Shown here: positions 45,225 through 52,536 of the stretch, one piece after another
Layout of the letters: each line of letters starts with the position of its first letter
How positions within the stretch are numbered: the first letter of the stretch is position 1
Source of the DNA: an uncultured Clostridium sp.
Lineage (GTDB): Bacteria; Bacillota; Clostridia; TANB77; CAG-508
Reading direction: 5' to 3'
DNA: 64,000 nt
Assembly (NCBI GenBank): GCA_948465565.1
Contig: CAOJXR010000002.1
Coordinates: 1 to 64,000, forward strand
Program-made: the position numbers and the translations under genes
The notes under the pieces: generated by a model
What the model was told of the DNA's origin: nothing
Databases searched by the model: none
Seen by the model: only the letters and a program-made list of their open reading frames with translations

Positions 45225-45905
45225 TTATTCATTTTTTAATATGCTCCAACTGCCCTCGGCTTTTGGATAACATTCAAATGTCATTTTTTCTTTTGTTGTT
45301 GGGTGATTTATTGTTAATTTATATGCCCACAAGCATAGCTGTTTTCCTCTTCCTCGTGTTCCATACTTTTGGTCTCCATAAATGCTATGGTTTCTTCCTG
45401 AAAGTTGTACTCTTATTTGATGGTGTCTTCCTGTATGTAACTTAACTTTTACTAGAGAAAGATTCGTTTCTTCATTGTATTTTACTACTTTGTAATCCAA
45501 TTTTGCTATTTTAGCATTTTTACTTTTTTCATCTACAATTTTACTAATATTATTTTTTTCATTTTTCCATAAGTAGTCTTCATATATTCCTGTAGGCTCT
45601 TCAAATTTTCCATCAGCAATTACTAAATATTCTTTTTCGAATTCTTTATTTCGAATTTGCTCACTTAGTCTGCTAGCAGCTTTTGAAGTTTTGGCAAATA
45701 CCATAACTCCACCAGTTGGTCTATCTAGTCTATGTACTAATCCTAAATACGCATCACCTGGCTTGTTGTATTTTTCTATTAAATATTTTTTTATTATTGT
45801 TAGCATGTCAACGTCACCAGTTTTATCTCCTTGCGACGGTATGTTTACTGGTTTTTCTACTACTATTATGTGATTATCTTCAAATAATACTTTTAAATTT
45901 TCCAT
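45225..45905 (-). CDS. RluA/RluD-family pseudouridine synthase
   Basis: The 226-residue enzyme converts uridines in rRNA or tRNA to pseudouridine. The catalytic motif is VHRLDRPTGGVMVFAKT (about 59-75), with Asp in HRLD. Later motifs are KVKLHTGRHHQIRVQL and KLTINHPTT. It lacks an S4 domain, so it resembles the short RluA-like group. Its target cannot be told from sequence. Confidence 0.9.
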   Translation of the reverse strand: MENLKVLFEDNHIIVVEKPVNIPSQGDKTGDVDMLTIIKKYLIEKYNKPGDAYLGLVHRLDRPTGGVMVFAKTSKAASRLSEQIRNKEFEKEYLVIADGKFEEPTGIYEDYLWKNEKNNISKIVDEKSKNAKIAKLDYKVVKYNEETNLSLVKVKLHTGRHHQIRVQLSGRNHSIYGDQKYGTRGRGKQLCLWAYKLTINHPTTKEKMTFECYPKAEGSWSILKNE

Positions 45906-45920
45906 TTTTATTTCCTTATT

Positions 45921-46782
45921 TTAATTTTCCCAACGTCCATATATTCCACATGGTAACACTAACTTTGAATTTGCCATAGGTAATCCAATTTCTCCAGACA
46001 TAATTTTTCCATTATATTTTTTCATGTTTAGTTGTAATAAATTTTCTAATACTCTACTTGATATTCCTGTTGTATATGAATTTATTAAGAAAAATAGTGG
46101 ATTATCACTTAGAACTCCGTGTACATAGTTCAACTAAGTCTGCTATATTGTTTTCAAATTGCCAGACTTCACCGTTTTTTCCTCTTCCATAAGAAGGTGG
46201 ATCCATTACTATTGCATCGTATTTATTTCCACGCCTAATTTCTCTTTGTACGAATTTTATAACATCATCTATTATAAATCTTACTGGTCTTTCCCTTAGT
46301 CCTGAACTTTCTACATTTTCTTTTGCCCAACTAGTCATTCCTTTAGATGAATCAACATGACAAACAGATGCTCCTGCGCTAAGACACGCTACCGTTGCAC
46401 CTCCTGTATATGCAAATAGATTTAATACTTTTATTTCTCTTTTGCTATTTTTTATTTTTGAAATCATCCAATCCCAGTTAACTGCTTGTTCGGGAAACAA
46501 TCCTGTGTGTTTAAATCCCATTGGTTTTATATTAAATGTTAAATCTTTATATTTTATTTGCCAACTTTCTGGTAATCTTTTTTTATATTCCCATGCTCCT
46601 CCACCAGTGTTGCTTCTGTTATATCTTGCATTTGCTTGATTCCATTTTTCTGGAAAGCTTTTGTCTTTCCAGATGATTTGTGGGTCTGGCCTTACTAATG
46701 TTATATTTCCCCATTTCTCTAATTTTTCTCCGTTTGCCATATCTATAATTTTATAATCTTCCCACTCATTTGCTATATTCAT
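45921..46782 (-). CDS. SAM-dependent rRNA methyltransferase-like, frame restored at a CGG
   Basis: A class I methyltransferase similar to RlmI-type enzymes: LNLFAYTGGATVACLSAGAS is motif I, HVDSSKGMTSWAKEN motif II, and IVMDPPSYGRGKNGEVW holds the catalytic DPPSYG. At codon 222 (CGG 46117-46119) the frame changes after VELCT. Reading CGGA as Gly continues with VLSDNPLFFLINSYTTG and ends at 45921, giving 286 residues. The span of 862 leaves remainder 1. In the zero frame the protein stops four codons after CGG and would lose its last 65 residues. Confidence 0.88.
46116..46119 (-). other. CGGA recoding site 10 (methyltransferase codon 222)
   Basis: Context TGT-ACA-C-GGA-GTT-CTA. The zero frame reaches TGA four codons on. 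Dropping the C restores the last 65 residues of the fold. Confidence 0.9.
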
Positions 46783-46783
46783 T

Positions 46784-47638
46784 TTATTTTATCTCCTCTA
46801 AAATTTGTACAACTTCTTGTATATTTTCTTTTGGAGTTGACGCTCCAGCTGTTATTCCAATTTTGTTGTGTTTTTTTATTTCTTCTAAATTTAATTCGTC
46901 TTTATTCTCTATATGCATACTTGGACAATTTTTTTTTGATATTTCATATAATTTTATTGTGTTTGCGCTGTTTTTTCCGCCAATTATTATCATGTAATCA
47001 ACTTTTTTTGATAGCTCTTCTGCTTCAGCTTGTCTATTTTGAGTTGTTGCACATATGCTTTTATTTATTTCTATTTCATATCCATTCAATTTTTCTGATA
47101 TTTCATTTACGATTTTCTCAAACTTTGTAACTGAAAATGTTGTTTGGGCCACTATATATAAGCTTTTCATCTTGCTGTTTTTTAGCTTTGAAATTGCTTC
47201 TTCTATATCATCTTCCGTTTCTATAATAAATGAATTATTTCCGCTAAATCCTTGGTGTCCTATTGCTTCTGGATGTTTCTTTCCTCCTAAAATAAATATG
47301 TAATTGTTTTGCCTATTTTCCTTTACTTGATTATGTATTTTTATTACATTTGGACATGTATAATCATATAGTTCATTTTGATTATTTCTTGCTTTTTCAT
47401 AAACCTCTGGTGGAACCCCATGTGCTCGTATAATTAATTTTGCACCACATGGTACTTCTTCTATTTTCTCTACTATCTTAACTCCATGTTTCTCTAAATT
47501 GGCATTTATTCCTTTGTTATGTATTAATTCTCCTAAACAATACACGTTTTCTTTATTTTCTATTAATTCTAATGCTTTTGTTACTGCATTATTTACTCCA
47601 AAACAAAATCCAGATAATTGTCCAACTATTATTTCCAT
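46784..47638 (-). CDS. ispH: 4-hydroxy-3-methylbut-2-enyl diphosphate reductase
   Basis: The 284-residue 4Fe-4S enzyme makes IPP and DMAPP in the last MEP pathway step. Cluster cysteines lie in GFCFGVNNAV, DYTCPNV and SICATTQNRQ. Substrate-binding segments GELIHNKG, RAHGVPP and GGKKHPEAIGHQG are intact. GGAGG lies five bases before the ATG. It is followed at once by the methyltransferase. Confidence 0.96.
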   Translation of the reverse strand: MEIIVGQLSGFCFGVNNAVTKALELIENKENVYCLGELIHNKGINANLEKHGVKIVEKIEEVPCGAKLIIRAHGVPPEVYEKARNNQNELYDYTCPNVIKIHNQVKENRQNNYIFILGGKKHPEAIGHQGFSGNNSFIIETEDDIEEAISKLKNSKMKSLYIVAQTTFSVTKFEKIVNEISEKLNGYEIEINKSICATTQNRQAEAEELSKKVDYMIIIGGKNSANTIKLYEISKKNCPSMHIENKDELNLEEIKKHNKIGITAGASTPKENIQEVVQILEEIK

Positions 47639-47656
47639 TTTTCCTCCATATGGTAT

Positions 47657-47764
47657 TTATAACATTGTTATTAATTTATAAAAATTGTATATAAGTACAA
47701 AATTTACAGTCATTAGCACTCCTGCTAAAATTATCATATATTTTAAAATTTTGCTTTTTGTCAT
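47657..47764 (-). CDS. Small single-pass membrane protein
   Basis: A 35-residue frame (MTKSKILKYMIILAGVL then MTVNFVLIYNFYKLITML) is almost entirely one hydrophobic helix after a basic start. AAGGAG lies seven bases upstream, a good site. It precedes ispH by 18 bases and may be cotranscribed. No family is recognised. Confidence 0.6.
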   Translation of the reverse strand: MTKSKILKYMIILAGVLMTVNFVLIYNFYKLITML

Positions 47765-47942
47765 TTGTATTCTCCTTTCTACTTATAATAATATATTCAA
47801 GTAGATGAGTAATATGACTTATATACTTGTTTATTTTAACATATTTTAACTGCATTTTTCAATATTATTTGTTTTTTCCTTAGTAACAATATATCAAATA
47901 TAAAAATATATTGTTTCTGTGATAAATTACTTTCGTATAAAT

Positions 47943-47980
47943 GCAATCGACCTGTCTCCTTTCAGAAACAGGTCATTTGC
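47943..47980 (-). terminator. Hairpin downstream of the fourth cassette
   Basis: GACCTGT and ACAGGTC (47949-47955 and 47968-47974) pair around a 12-base loop, extended by GCAA/TTGC. The exit tract on the minus strand is GCATTTATAC, which is weak, so termination may be partial. Confidence 0.65.
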
Positions 47981-48040
47981 TTAATCAATTGTCGAAGCTT
48001 GTTGTTGTAAGTTACTTGTTTCTGCTGTGTCCTTTTGGAA

Positions 48041-48598
48041 CTACTCAGCAGAGCCTCTTCCCCAGTCAAATCCGCCACCGCCTTCTGAACTGCCTCCAGT
48101 TTCTCCGTCCTCTTCTTTGGGAGGTTCGTCCTCTCTGGGGCCTCTACCCTTTCTTGGACTTCTGTCCTCATAGTAGTCGTCATCGTCATAATTTACCCCT
48201 CTCAGGTGCCAGACAAACGACAGCGTAGCTGCTACAAGTCCAAGCAGTGCCAGGATGATGTCCGACGTGGCTATCGGTGCTTTGAGAATTTCCCAGCTAT
48301 CTTTCAGATGCCAGATAAAGCACTCAATAATCAAGACAACCAGGGCGAATACGATGGTTTTGACAACGGTTATAGCTATAGTGTACTGTTCCCGATACTT
48401 GCGGGTTGCCAGGCCAATCAGCCCTGCGACAATCGCACCGGCGGCGATGTTGATAACCCACACGTAACCGAGGTCAGTTGTGGTGCACCAGGTAAAGACG
48501 TTGGACAGGATGCCCCAGATCTTACTCAGGTTCACCAGAATGAAAGCGAACAGAATCGCTCTTAGCACAAATTTCAGGGTCTCATAAACTTTTTTCAT
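48041..48598 (-). CDS. Four-helix membrane protein in a GC-rich cassette
   Basis: The 185-residue protein has four hydrophobic helices (about 8-32, 44-64, 74-94 and 108-132). The C-terminal tail begins DDDDYYED, continues basic then acidic, and ends with a Gly-rich EGGGGFDWGRG. The tail probably faces the cytoplasm. I do not recognise a family. One in-frame CGG (Arg69, 48392-48394) sits in RKYREQY between helices without a frame change. AAGGAGA lies seven bases upstream of the ATG. Composition matches the other three cassettes and contrasts with uvrC and ispH on either side. Confidence 0.75.
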   Translation of the reverse strand: MKKVYETLKFVLRAILFAFILVNLSKIWGILSNVFTWCTTTDLGYVWVINIAAGAIVAGLIGLATRKYREQYTIAITVVKTIVFALVVLIIECFIWHLKDSWEILKAPIATSDIILALLGLVAATLSFVWHLRGVNYDDDDYYEDRSPRKGRGPREDEPPKEEDGETGGSSEGGGGFDWGRGSAE

Positions 48599-48641
48599 GA
48601 TTAACTCTCCTTTATTCGTGCTTCAACAAATTGATAACATT

Positions 48642-48670
48642 ATTATACCACTATTATGTAAATTAGTCAA
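48642..48670 (-). promoter_or_regulatory. Promoter of fourth cassette
   Basis: On the minus strand TTGACT (48665-48670), 17 bases, TATAAT (48642-48647). The spacer shares ACATAATAG, and the -10 region TATAATAATG, with the Clp-M41 promoter at 36054-36084. Confidence 0.82.
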
Positions 48671-48672
48671 AA

Positions 48673-50460
48673 CTACATTTGTTTTAGTTGTTCTGCTAAT
48701 GTCTTACTTATGCCTTTTACTTCCATTAATTCTTCAATTGAAGCCTCTTTTATTTTTTGAATTGTACCAAAATGTTTTAATAATGCCTCTCTTTTTGCTT
48801 TTCCTATTCCTTCTATATCGTCTAATTCTGATTTAGTCATAGCCGCTTCTCTTAGTTTTCTATGATATTCTATTGCTGTATTATGAACTTCATTTTGAAG
48901 ATTAGTTATAAAGAAAAATAGGTTTTCTGATATCTCAAACTCTTTTCTGTTTTCGTCAATTAATGCTCTAGTAGAGTGTTTGTCGTCTTTTACCATTCCA
49001 TATACAGGTATCTTATTTTCTAAATCGTAAACCTGCAATGCTCTTTTAATAGCTTTAATTTGTGTTATTCCGCCATCTGCTAATATTAAATCTGGCAACT
49101 CTCCAAATCCACCTTTAGGATTTTCTAATGAATGTTTTAATCTTCTTGTAACAACTTCTTCTGTACATCTTGGGTCGTCTTGCCCAAATACATTTTTTAT
49201 TCTAAATCTTCTAGATAAATTACGTTTTATTATTCCTGCTTGCGCTACACACATTCCTGCAACAATATGAGTTCCTGAAATGTTTGAAATATCAAAACTT
49301 TCAATTTTATATGGCAATTTTTCTAAATTCAATACTTCTTTTAATTCTCTTAAAATTTCAAATTTATCTTTAGATTTATTTTCTAATGTTATTTCTGCGT
49401 TTTTTTGAGCCATTTCAACAAATCTTAGTTTTTCACCTTTTTGTGGCGCTTTCACTTCTACTTTTCTTCCAGCTTGTTTAGTTAGCCATTCTTCTATGGC
49501 TTCTTTATCTTCAATATTTTCTTGTATCATTATTTTATTTGGAAATTCTAGTTTTCCCATGTATAATTGTTTGATAAATCCAGATAGAATTTCAGCATTT
49601 TCCATATCTTTAAGCCCATCAAAAAAGTAGTGTTCTCTATCTATCATTTTACTTCCACGAACATAAAATACCTCTATACAAACTGATATTTCATTTTTAT
49701 ATAATCCAATTACGTCTATATTGTTTTCTGAAATATTTGATACTTTTTGCTTTGCTGAAATTCTTTCTATTGCTAGCATTCTGTCTCTTATGTTTGCTGC
49801 TTTTTCAAATTCTAAATTTTGAGATGCTTTTTTCATCTCGTCTTCTAGTTGTTTCATTATTTTTTGAGTCTTTCCTTCAAGAAGCATTATTATTTGATTT
49901 ATTTGTATCATATATTCTTCTCTAGAAACATATTTCATACATGGTGCTAAACATTTTTTTATATGGTAATTAAGGCATGCCCTATCTTGAAATTTAAATG
50001 TTTTACATTGTCTTATTTGAAATTTTTCTTTTATAAAAGAAAGCATCTCTCTTGCTGCACCTGGATTTGCATATGGTCCGAAATATTTGGCTCCATCATT
50101 TTGAATTTTTCTTGTAATATATATACTTGGATATTCTTCTTTTAGTCCTATTCGTATATATGGATATGTTTTGTCATCTTTTAATAAAACATTGAATTTA
50201 GGTCTGTTTTCTTTTATCAAATTACACTCTAAAATTAATGCTTCTGCTTCGTTGTCACATACTATGTATTCAAAATGGTCTATGAGTGATACCATATTTA
50301 AAATTCTTTGTGTTTTGTTTGTTTTTCTAAAATACTGTGTTACTCTATTTTTAAGTGATATCGCTTTTCCAACGTATATGATATCATCATCTTTATTTCT
50401 CATTATATATACACCAGGTTTTGCTGGTAATTTCTTAATTTCTGCTTCTATATCAAACAT
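48673..50460 (-). CDS. uvrC: Excinuclease ABC subunit C
   Basis: The 595-residue nuclease has an N-terminal GIY-YIG domain (GVYI...IIYVGKA, about 16-34), a Cys-rich region (about 148-171), a UvrB-binding UVR motif near 200-235, the RNase H-like C-terminal nuclease domain (ESFDISNISGTHIVAGMCV) and a HhH pair (DDIEGIGKAKREALL and IEELMEVKGISKTLAEQL). It cuts DNA on both sides of lesions with UvrAB. Confidence 0.97.
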   Translation of the reverse strand: MFDIEAEIKKLPAKPGVYIMRNKDDDIIYVGKAISLKNRVTQYFRKTNKTQRILNMVSLIDHFEYIVCDNEAEALILECNLIKENRPKFNVLLKDDKTYPYIRIGLKEEYPSIYITRKIQNDGAKYFGPYANPGAAREMLSFIKEKFQIRQCKTFKFQDRACLNYHIKKCLAPCMKYVSREEYMIQINQIIMLLEGKTQKIMKQLEDEMKKASQNLEFEKAANIRDRMLAIERISAKQKVSNISENNIDVIGLYKNEISVCIEVFYVRGSKMIDREHYFFDGLKDMENAEILSGFIKQLYMGKLEFPNKIMIQENIEDKEAIEEWLTKQAGRKVEVKAPQKGEKLRFVEMAQKNAEITLENKSKDKFEILRELKEVLNLEKLPYKIESFDISNISGTHIVAGMCVAQAGIIKRNLSRRFRIKNVFGQDDPRCTEEVVTRRLKHSLENPKGGFGELPDLILADGGITQIKAIKRALQVYDLENKIPVYGMVKDDKHSTRALIDENRKEFEISENLFFFITNLQNEVHNTAIEYHRKLREAAMTKSELDDIEGIGKAKREALLKHFGTIQKIKEASIEELMEVKGISKTLAEQLKQM

Positions 50461-50461
50461 T

Positions 50462-50980
50462 TTAATCCTCGCTATATGCTACATATGGTAAATTTCTGTA
50501 GTATTCTTCATAATCTAGTCCGTATCCTAACACAAATTTATTTGGAATTTCAAATCCAACATAATCTGCTTCTATTTGGACTTTTCTTCTTTCTTTTTTA
50601 TTTAGTAAAGTACATATTTTCAAGCTTTCTGGTTCTTTTGTTAATAAATATTTTTTTAGTGTTTCCATTGTTATTCCAGAATCTATAATATCTTCTACTA
50701 TTATTACATTTTTTCCTTTTATGTCTATATCTAAGTCTTTTTTTATTGTTAGTTCTCCTGTTGTTTCTTTATTTTTTCCATAACTTGAAACTTGAATAAA
50801 TTCCATTAATAAACTATTACTGTTTATATGTTTTGAAAGGTCTATTGCAAAATATGCTGCTCCTCTTAGTACGCAAATTATAACTATTTCTTTATTTTCA
50901 TAGTCTTTGGTTATTTGCTCTCCTAGCTCTACAATTCTTTTTTGTAGTTCTTGCTCGTTTATTAATGTTTTTAATTTCAT
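50462..50980 (-). CDS. hpt: Hypoxanthine phosphoribosyltransferase
   Basis: The 172-residue enzyme salvages hypoxanthine and guanine with PRPP. The PRPP loop is IIVEDIIDSGITMETL (about 93-108), the first loop is CVLRGAAYFAIDL and the base-binding part is YVGFEIPNKFVLGYGLDY. Length is standard. It ends one base before uvrC begins, so the two are coupled. Confidence 0.96.
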   Translation of the reverse strand: MKLKTLINEQELQKRIVELGEQITKDYENKEIVIICVLRGAAYFAIDLSKHINSNSLLMEFIQVSSYGKNKETTGELTIKKDLDIDIKGKNVIIVEDIIDSGITMETLKKYLLTKEPESLKICTLLNKKERRKVQIEADYVGFEIPNKFVLGYGLDYEEYYRNLPYVAYSED

Positions 50981-51002
50981 AAATATTTTTCCTCCTTTAC
51001 TA

Positions 51003-51033
51003 CTTTAAAAAGGGTATGTTTTACCATACCCTT
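51003..51033 (-). terminator. Terminator of neuB-like gene
   Basis: AAGGGTATG (51010-51018) pairs with CATACCCTT (51025-51033). On the minus strand TTTTTAAAG follows. Confidence 0.88.
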
Positions 51034-51040
51034 CTACCTG

Positions 51041-52081
51041 TTAACATATATCCTCCCACTGCAAATGATGGTTCTCTTTTATATCCTTTGCTGCTTTTTT
51101 CCATACGACCTTATATAAGTCTTCTGCTGGTATTCCTGATTTATTTGGTCCTTTAGTCGTTAAGTCATCTCTAGTTATTATTGAACCTTTGCGTATTGGT
51201 CTTTTAGTTACTACTGTAAATGTAAGTTCTTTGAATTCATTTTCTTCTTGTAATGCTTGTTTTTTGCCTTGTTTCATTTTTAAAATATCTTTACTATATG
51301 ATATAAGCTCTTTTGCTTCCTCAGGCGTCATTGACCAAGGGATGTCTTTTCCTGGTCTATCTTTTCTATCTGTAAAATGTCTTTCTATTATTGATGCACC
51401 AAGTGCTAGTGCCGCATATGATGAATTATTGTTTAGTGTATGGTCTGATAAACCTACAATTCTATCTGGAAAATTTTCCTTTAATTCCAACATTGCATTT
51501 AGTCTTACCTTGTCTGCTGGTGTTGGATATATATTTGTGCAATGTAATATTGCGTAATTTTCATGATACCTTTCGATAGTTTTTATAGCTTTTCTTACAC
51601 CTTCAATATCGTTCATTCCTGTTGACATTATTATTGGTTTTCGTGTACTTGCTACATACTCAACTAATGGATAATTGTTCATCTGTGACGAGCTAATTTT
51701 ATATGCTTTAATTCCCATTCTTTCTAATCTATCTACTGCCGCAAAGGAGAACGGTGCTGATATAAAAATCATTCCCTTATTTTCTACATATTCTTTTAGC
51801 TGTCTTTCTTCATCCTCAGTTAGGCAAATCTTTTTTAATGATTCATATAAATTCATGTCATCTATATCAATCATTTTCATTTCTTTAGCCAATGGACTTA
51901 ATTCTTCATCTGGAATGTGTGTTTGATGTTTTATTATCTCAATTCTAGCGTCGCATGCAGCGTCTACCATTGCTTTTGCGACTTCTAAACTCCCTTCATG
52001 ATTTATGCCTATTTCTGCGATTATCACTGGGTCATAGTCGTCGCCTATTTTTCTTCCATCGATTTCTATGTTTTTTCCCAT
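51041..52081 (-). CDS. NeuB/SpsE-family N-acetylneuraminate-type synthase
   Basis: The 346-residue protein is a TIM-barrel sialic-acid-type synthase with a C-terminal SAF domain (about 285-345: RPIRKGSIITRDDLTTKGP). Motifs include VIIAEIGINHEGSLEVAKAM, EIIKHQTH, FISAPFSFAAVDRL, ISSSQMNNYPL, STGMNDIEGV, LHCTNIYP and GLSDHTL. It condenses PEP with an N-acetyl hexosamine-type sugar to a nonulosonate. No other pathway genes are nearby. I chose ATG 52081, which has GGGGG upstream; a longer frame to 52138 lacks a site. Confidence 0.9.
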   Translation of the reverse strand: MGKNIEIDGRKIGDDYDPVIIAEIGINHEGSLEVAKAMVDAACDARIEIIKHQTHIPDEELSPLAKEMKMIDIDDMNLYESLKKICLTEDEERQLKEYVENKGMIFISAPFSFAAVDRLERMGIKAYKISSSQMNNYPLVEYVASTRKPIIMSTGMNDIEGVRKAIKTIERYHENYAILHCTNIYPTPADKVRLNAMLELKENFPDRIVGLSDHTLNNNSSYAALALGASIIERHFTDRKDRPGKDIPWSMTPEEAKELISYSKDILKMKQGKKQALQEENEFKELTFTVVTKRPIRKGSIITRDDLTTKGPNKSGIPAEDLYKVVWKKAAKDIKENHHLQWEDIC

Positions 52082-52208
52082 ATTAATTCCCCCTTTTGCT
52101 TTTGGGACTGTTTCTCCTTTACGATTGCATTTTATCATATATGCGTTGTTTTTTCAACATTTTTTACACTACAAAATTTTAAAATTGTATCTTTTTATTA
52201 TATTTAAT

Positions 52209-52237
52209 TTGCATTTTTTTTTCTTTTATAGTAATAT
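52209..52237 (+). promoter_or_regulatory. Promoter of glmS
   Basis: TTGCAT (52209-52214), 17 bases, TAATAT (52232-52237), about 60 bases before the ribozyme cleavage site. Confidence 0.6.
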
Positions 52238-52295
52238 ATAGAAACAATGTGAATAAATATAAAGAATAAAAAGAAAAGGAGGTTAGTTTGTTTTA

Positions 52296-52460
52296 TATTA
52301 AGCGCCAGGAACACTTGATTTCAAGCTATTATTGAAACTTAAGATGTTCGACGAGGTTAGAGTTTATCGATTTTTTCGGCGGGTACTCTATGGCATGTTA
52401 CTGTCATTAGGAAAAGTTCAAAAACTAGTAGTAATATTAGAACAATAATTTTTTCACGTA
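52296..52460 (+). ncRNA. glmS ribozyme (glucosamine-6-phosphate activated)
   Basis: The conserved ribozyme core is clear. AGCGCC at 52301-52306 holds the cleavage site, between A52301 and G52302. GAACACTT pairs with AAGATGTTC, which is followed by GACGAGG, then TTATCGA, and CGGCGGG flanked by AGAGT/ACTCT. When GlcN6P accumulates, the RNA cuts itself, the downstream mRNA is degraded and GlmS falls. The 3' limit is approximate. The CGG here is in noncoding RNA. Confidence 0.95.
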
Positions 52461-52536
52461 AATGTATTTTTTCACATAATATTCTAAAAAAGATATCTAA
52501 AACTGGATATCGACTATTCTACTAAGGAGGTATATT

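Noticed and set aside
5637..48670. The GC-rich cassettes as assembly chimeras.
   Set aside because: There are four separate, intergenic, complete gene units with AT-rich promoters that suit the host. Misjoins would be unlikely to respect gene boundaries each time.
52277..52286. AAAGGAGGTT upstream of the glmS ribozyme as a ribosome binding site of a leader peptide.
   Set aside because: No start codon with a sensible open frame follows within the usual distance, and the ribozyme core begins there.
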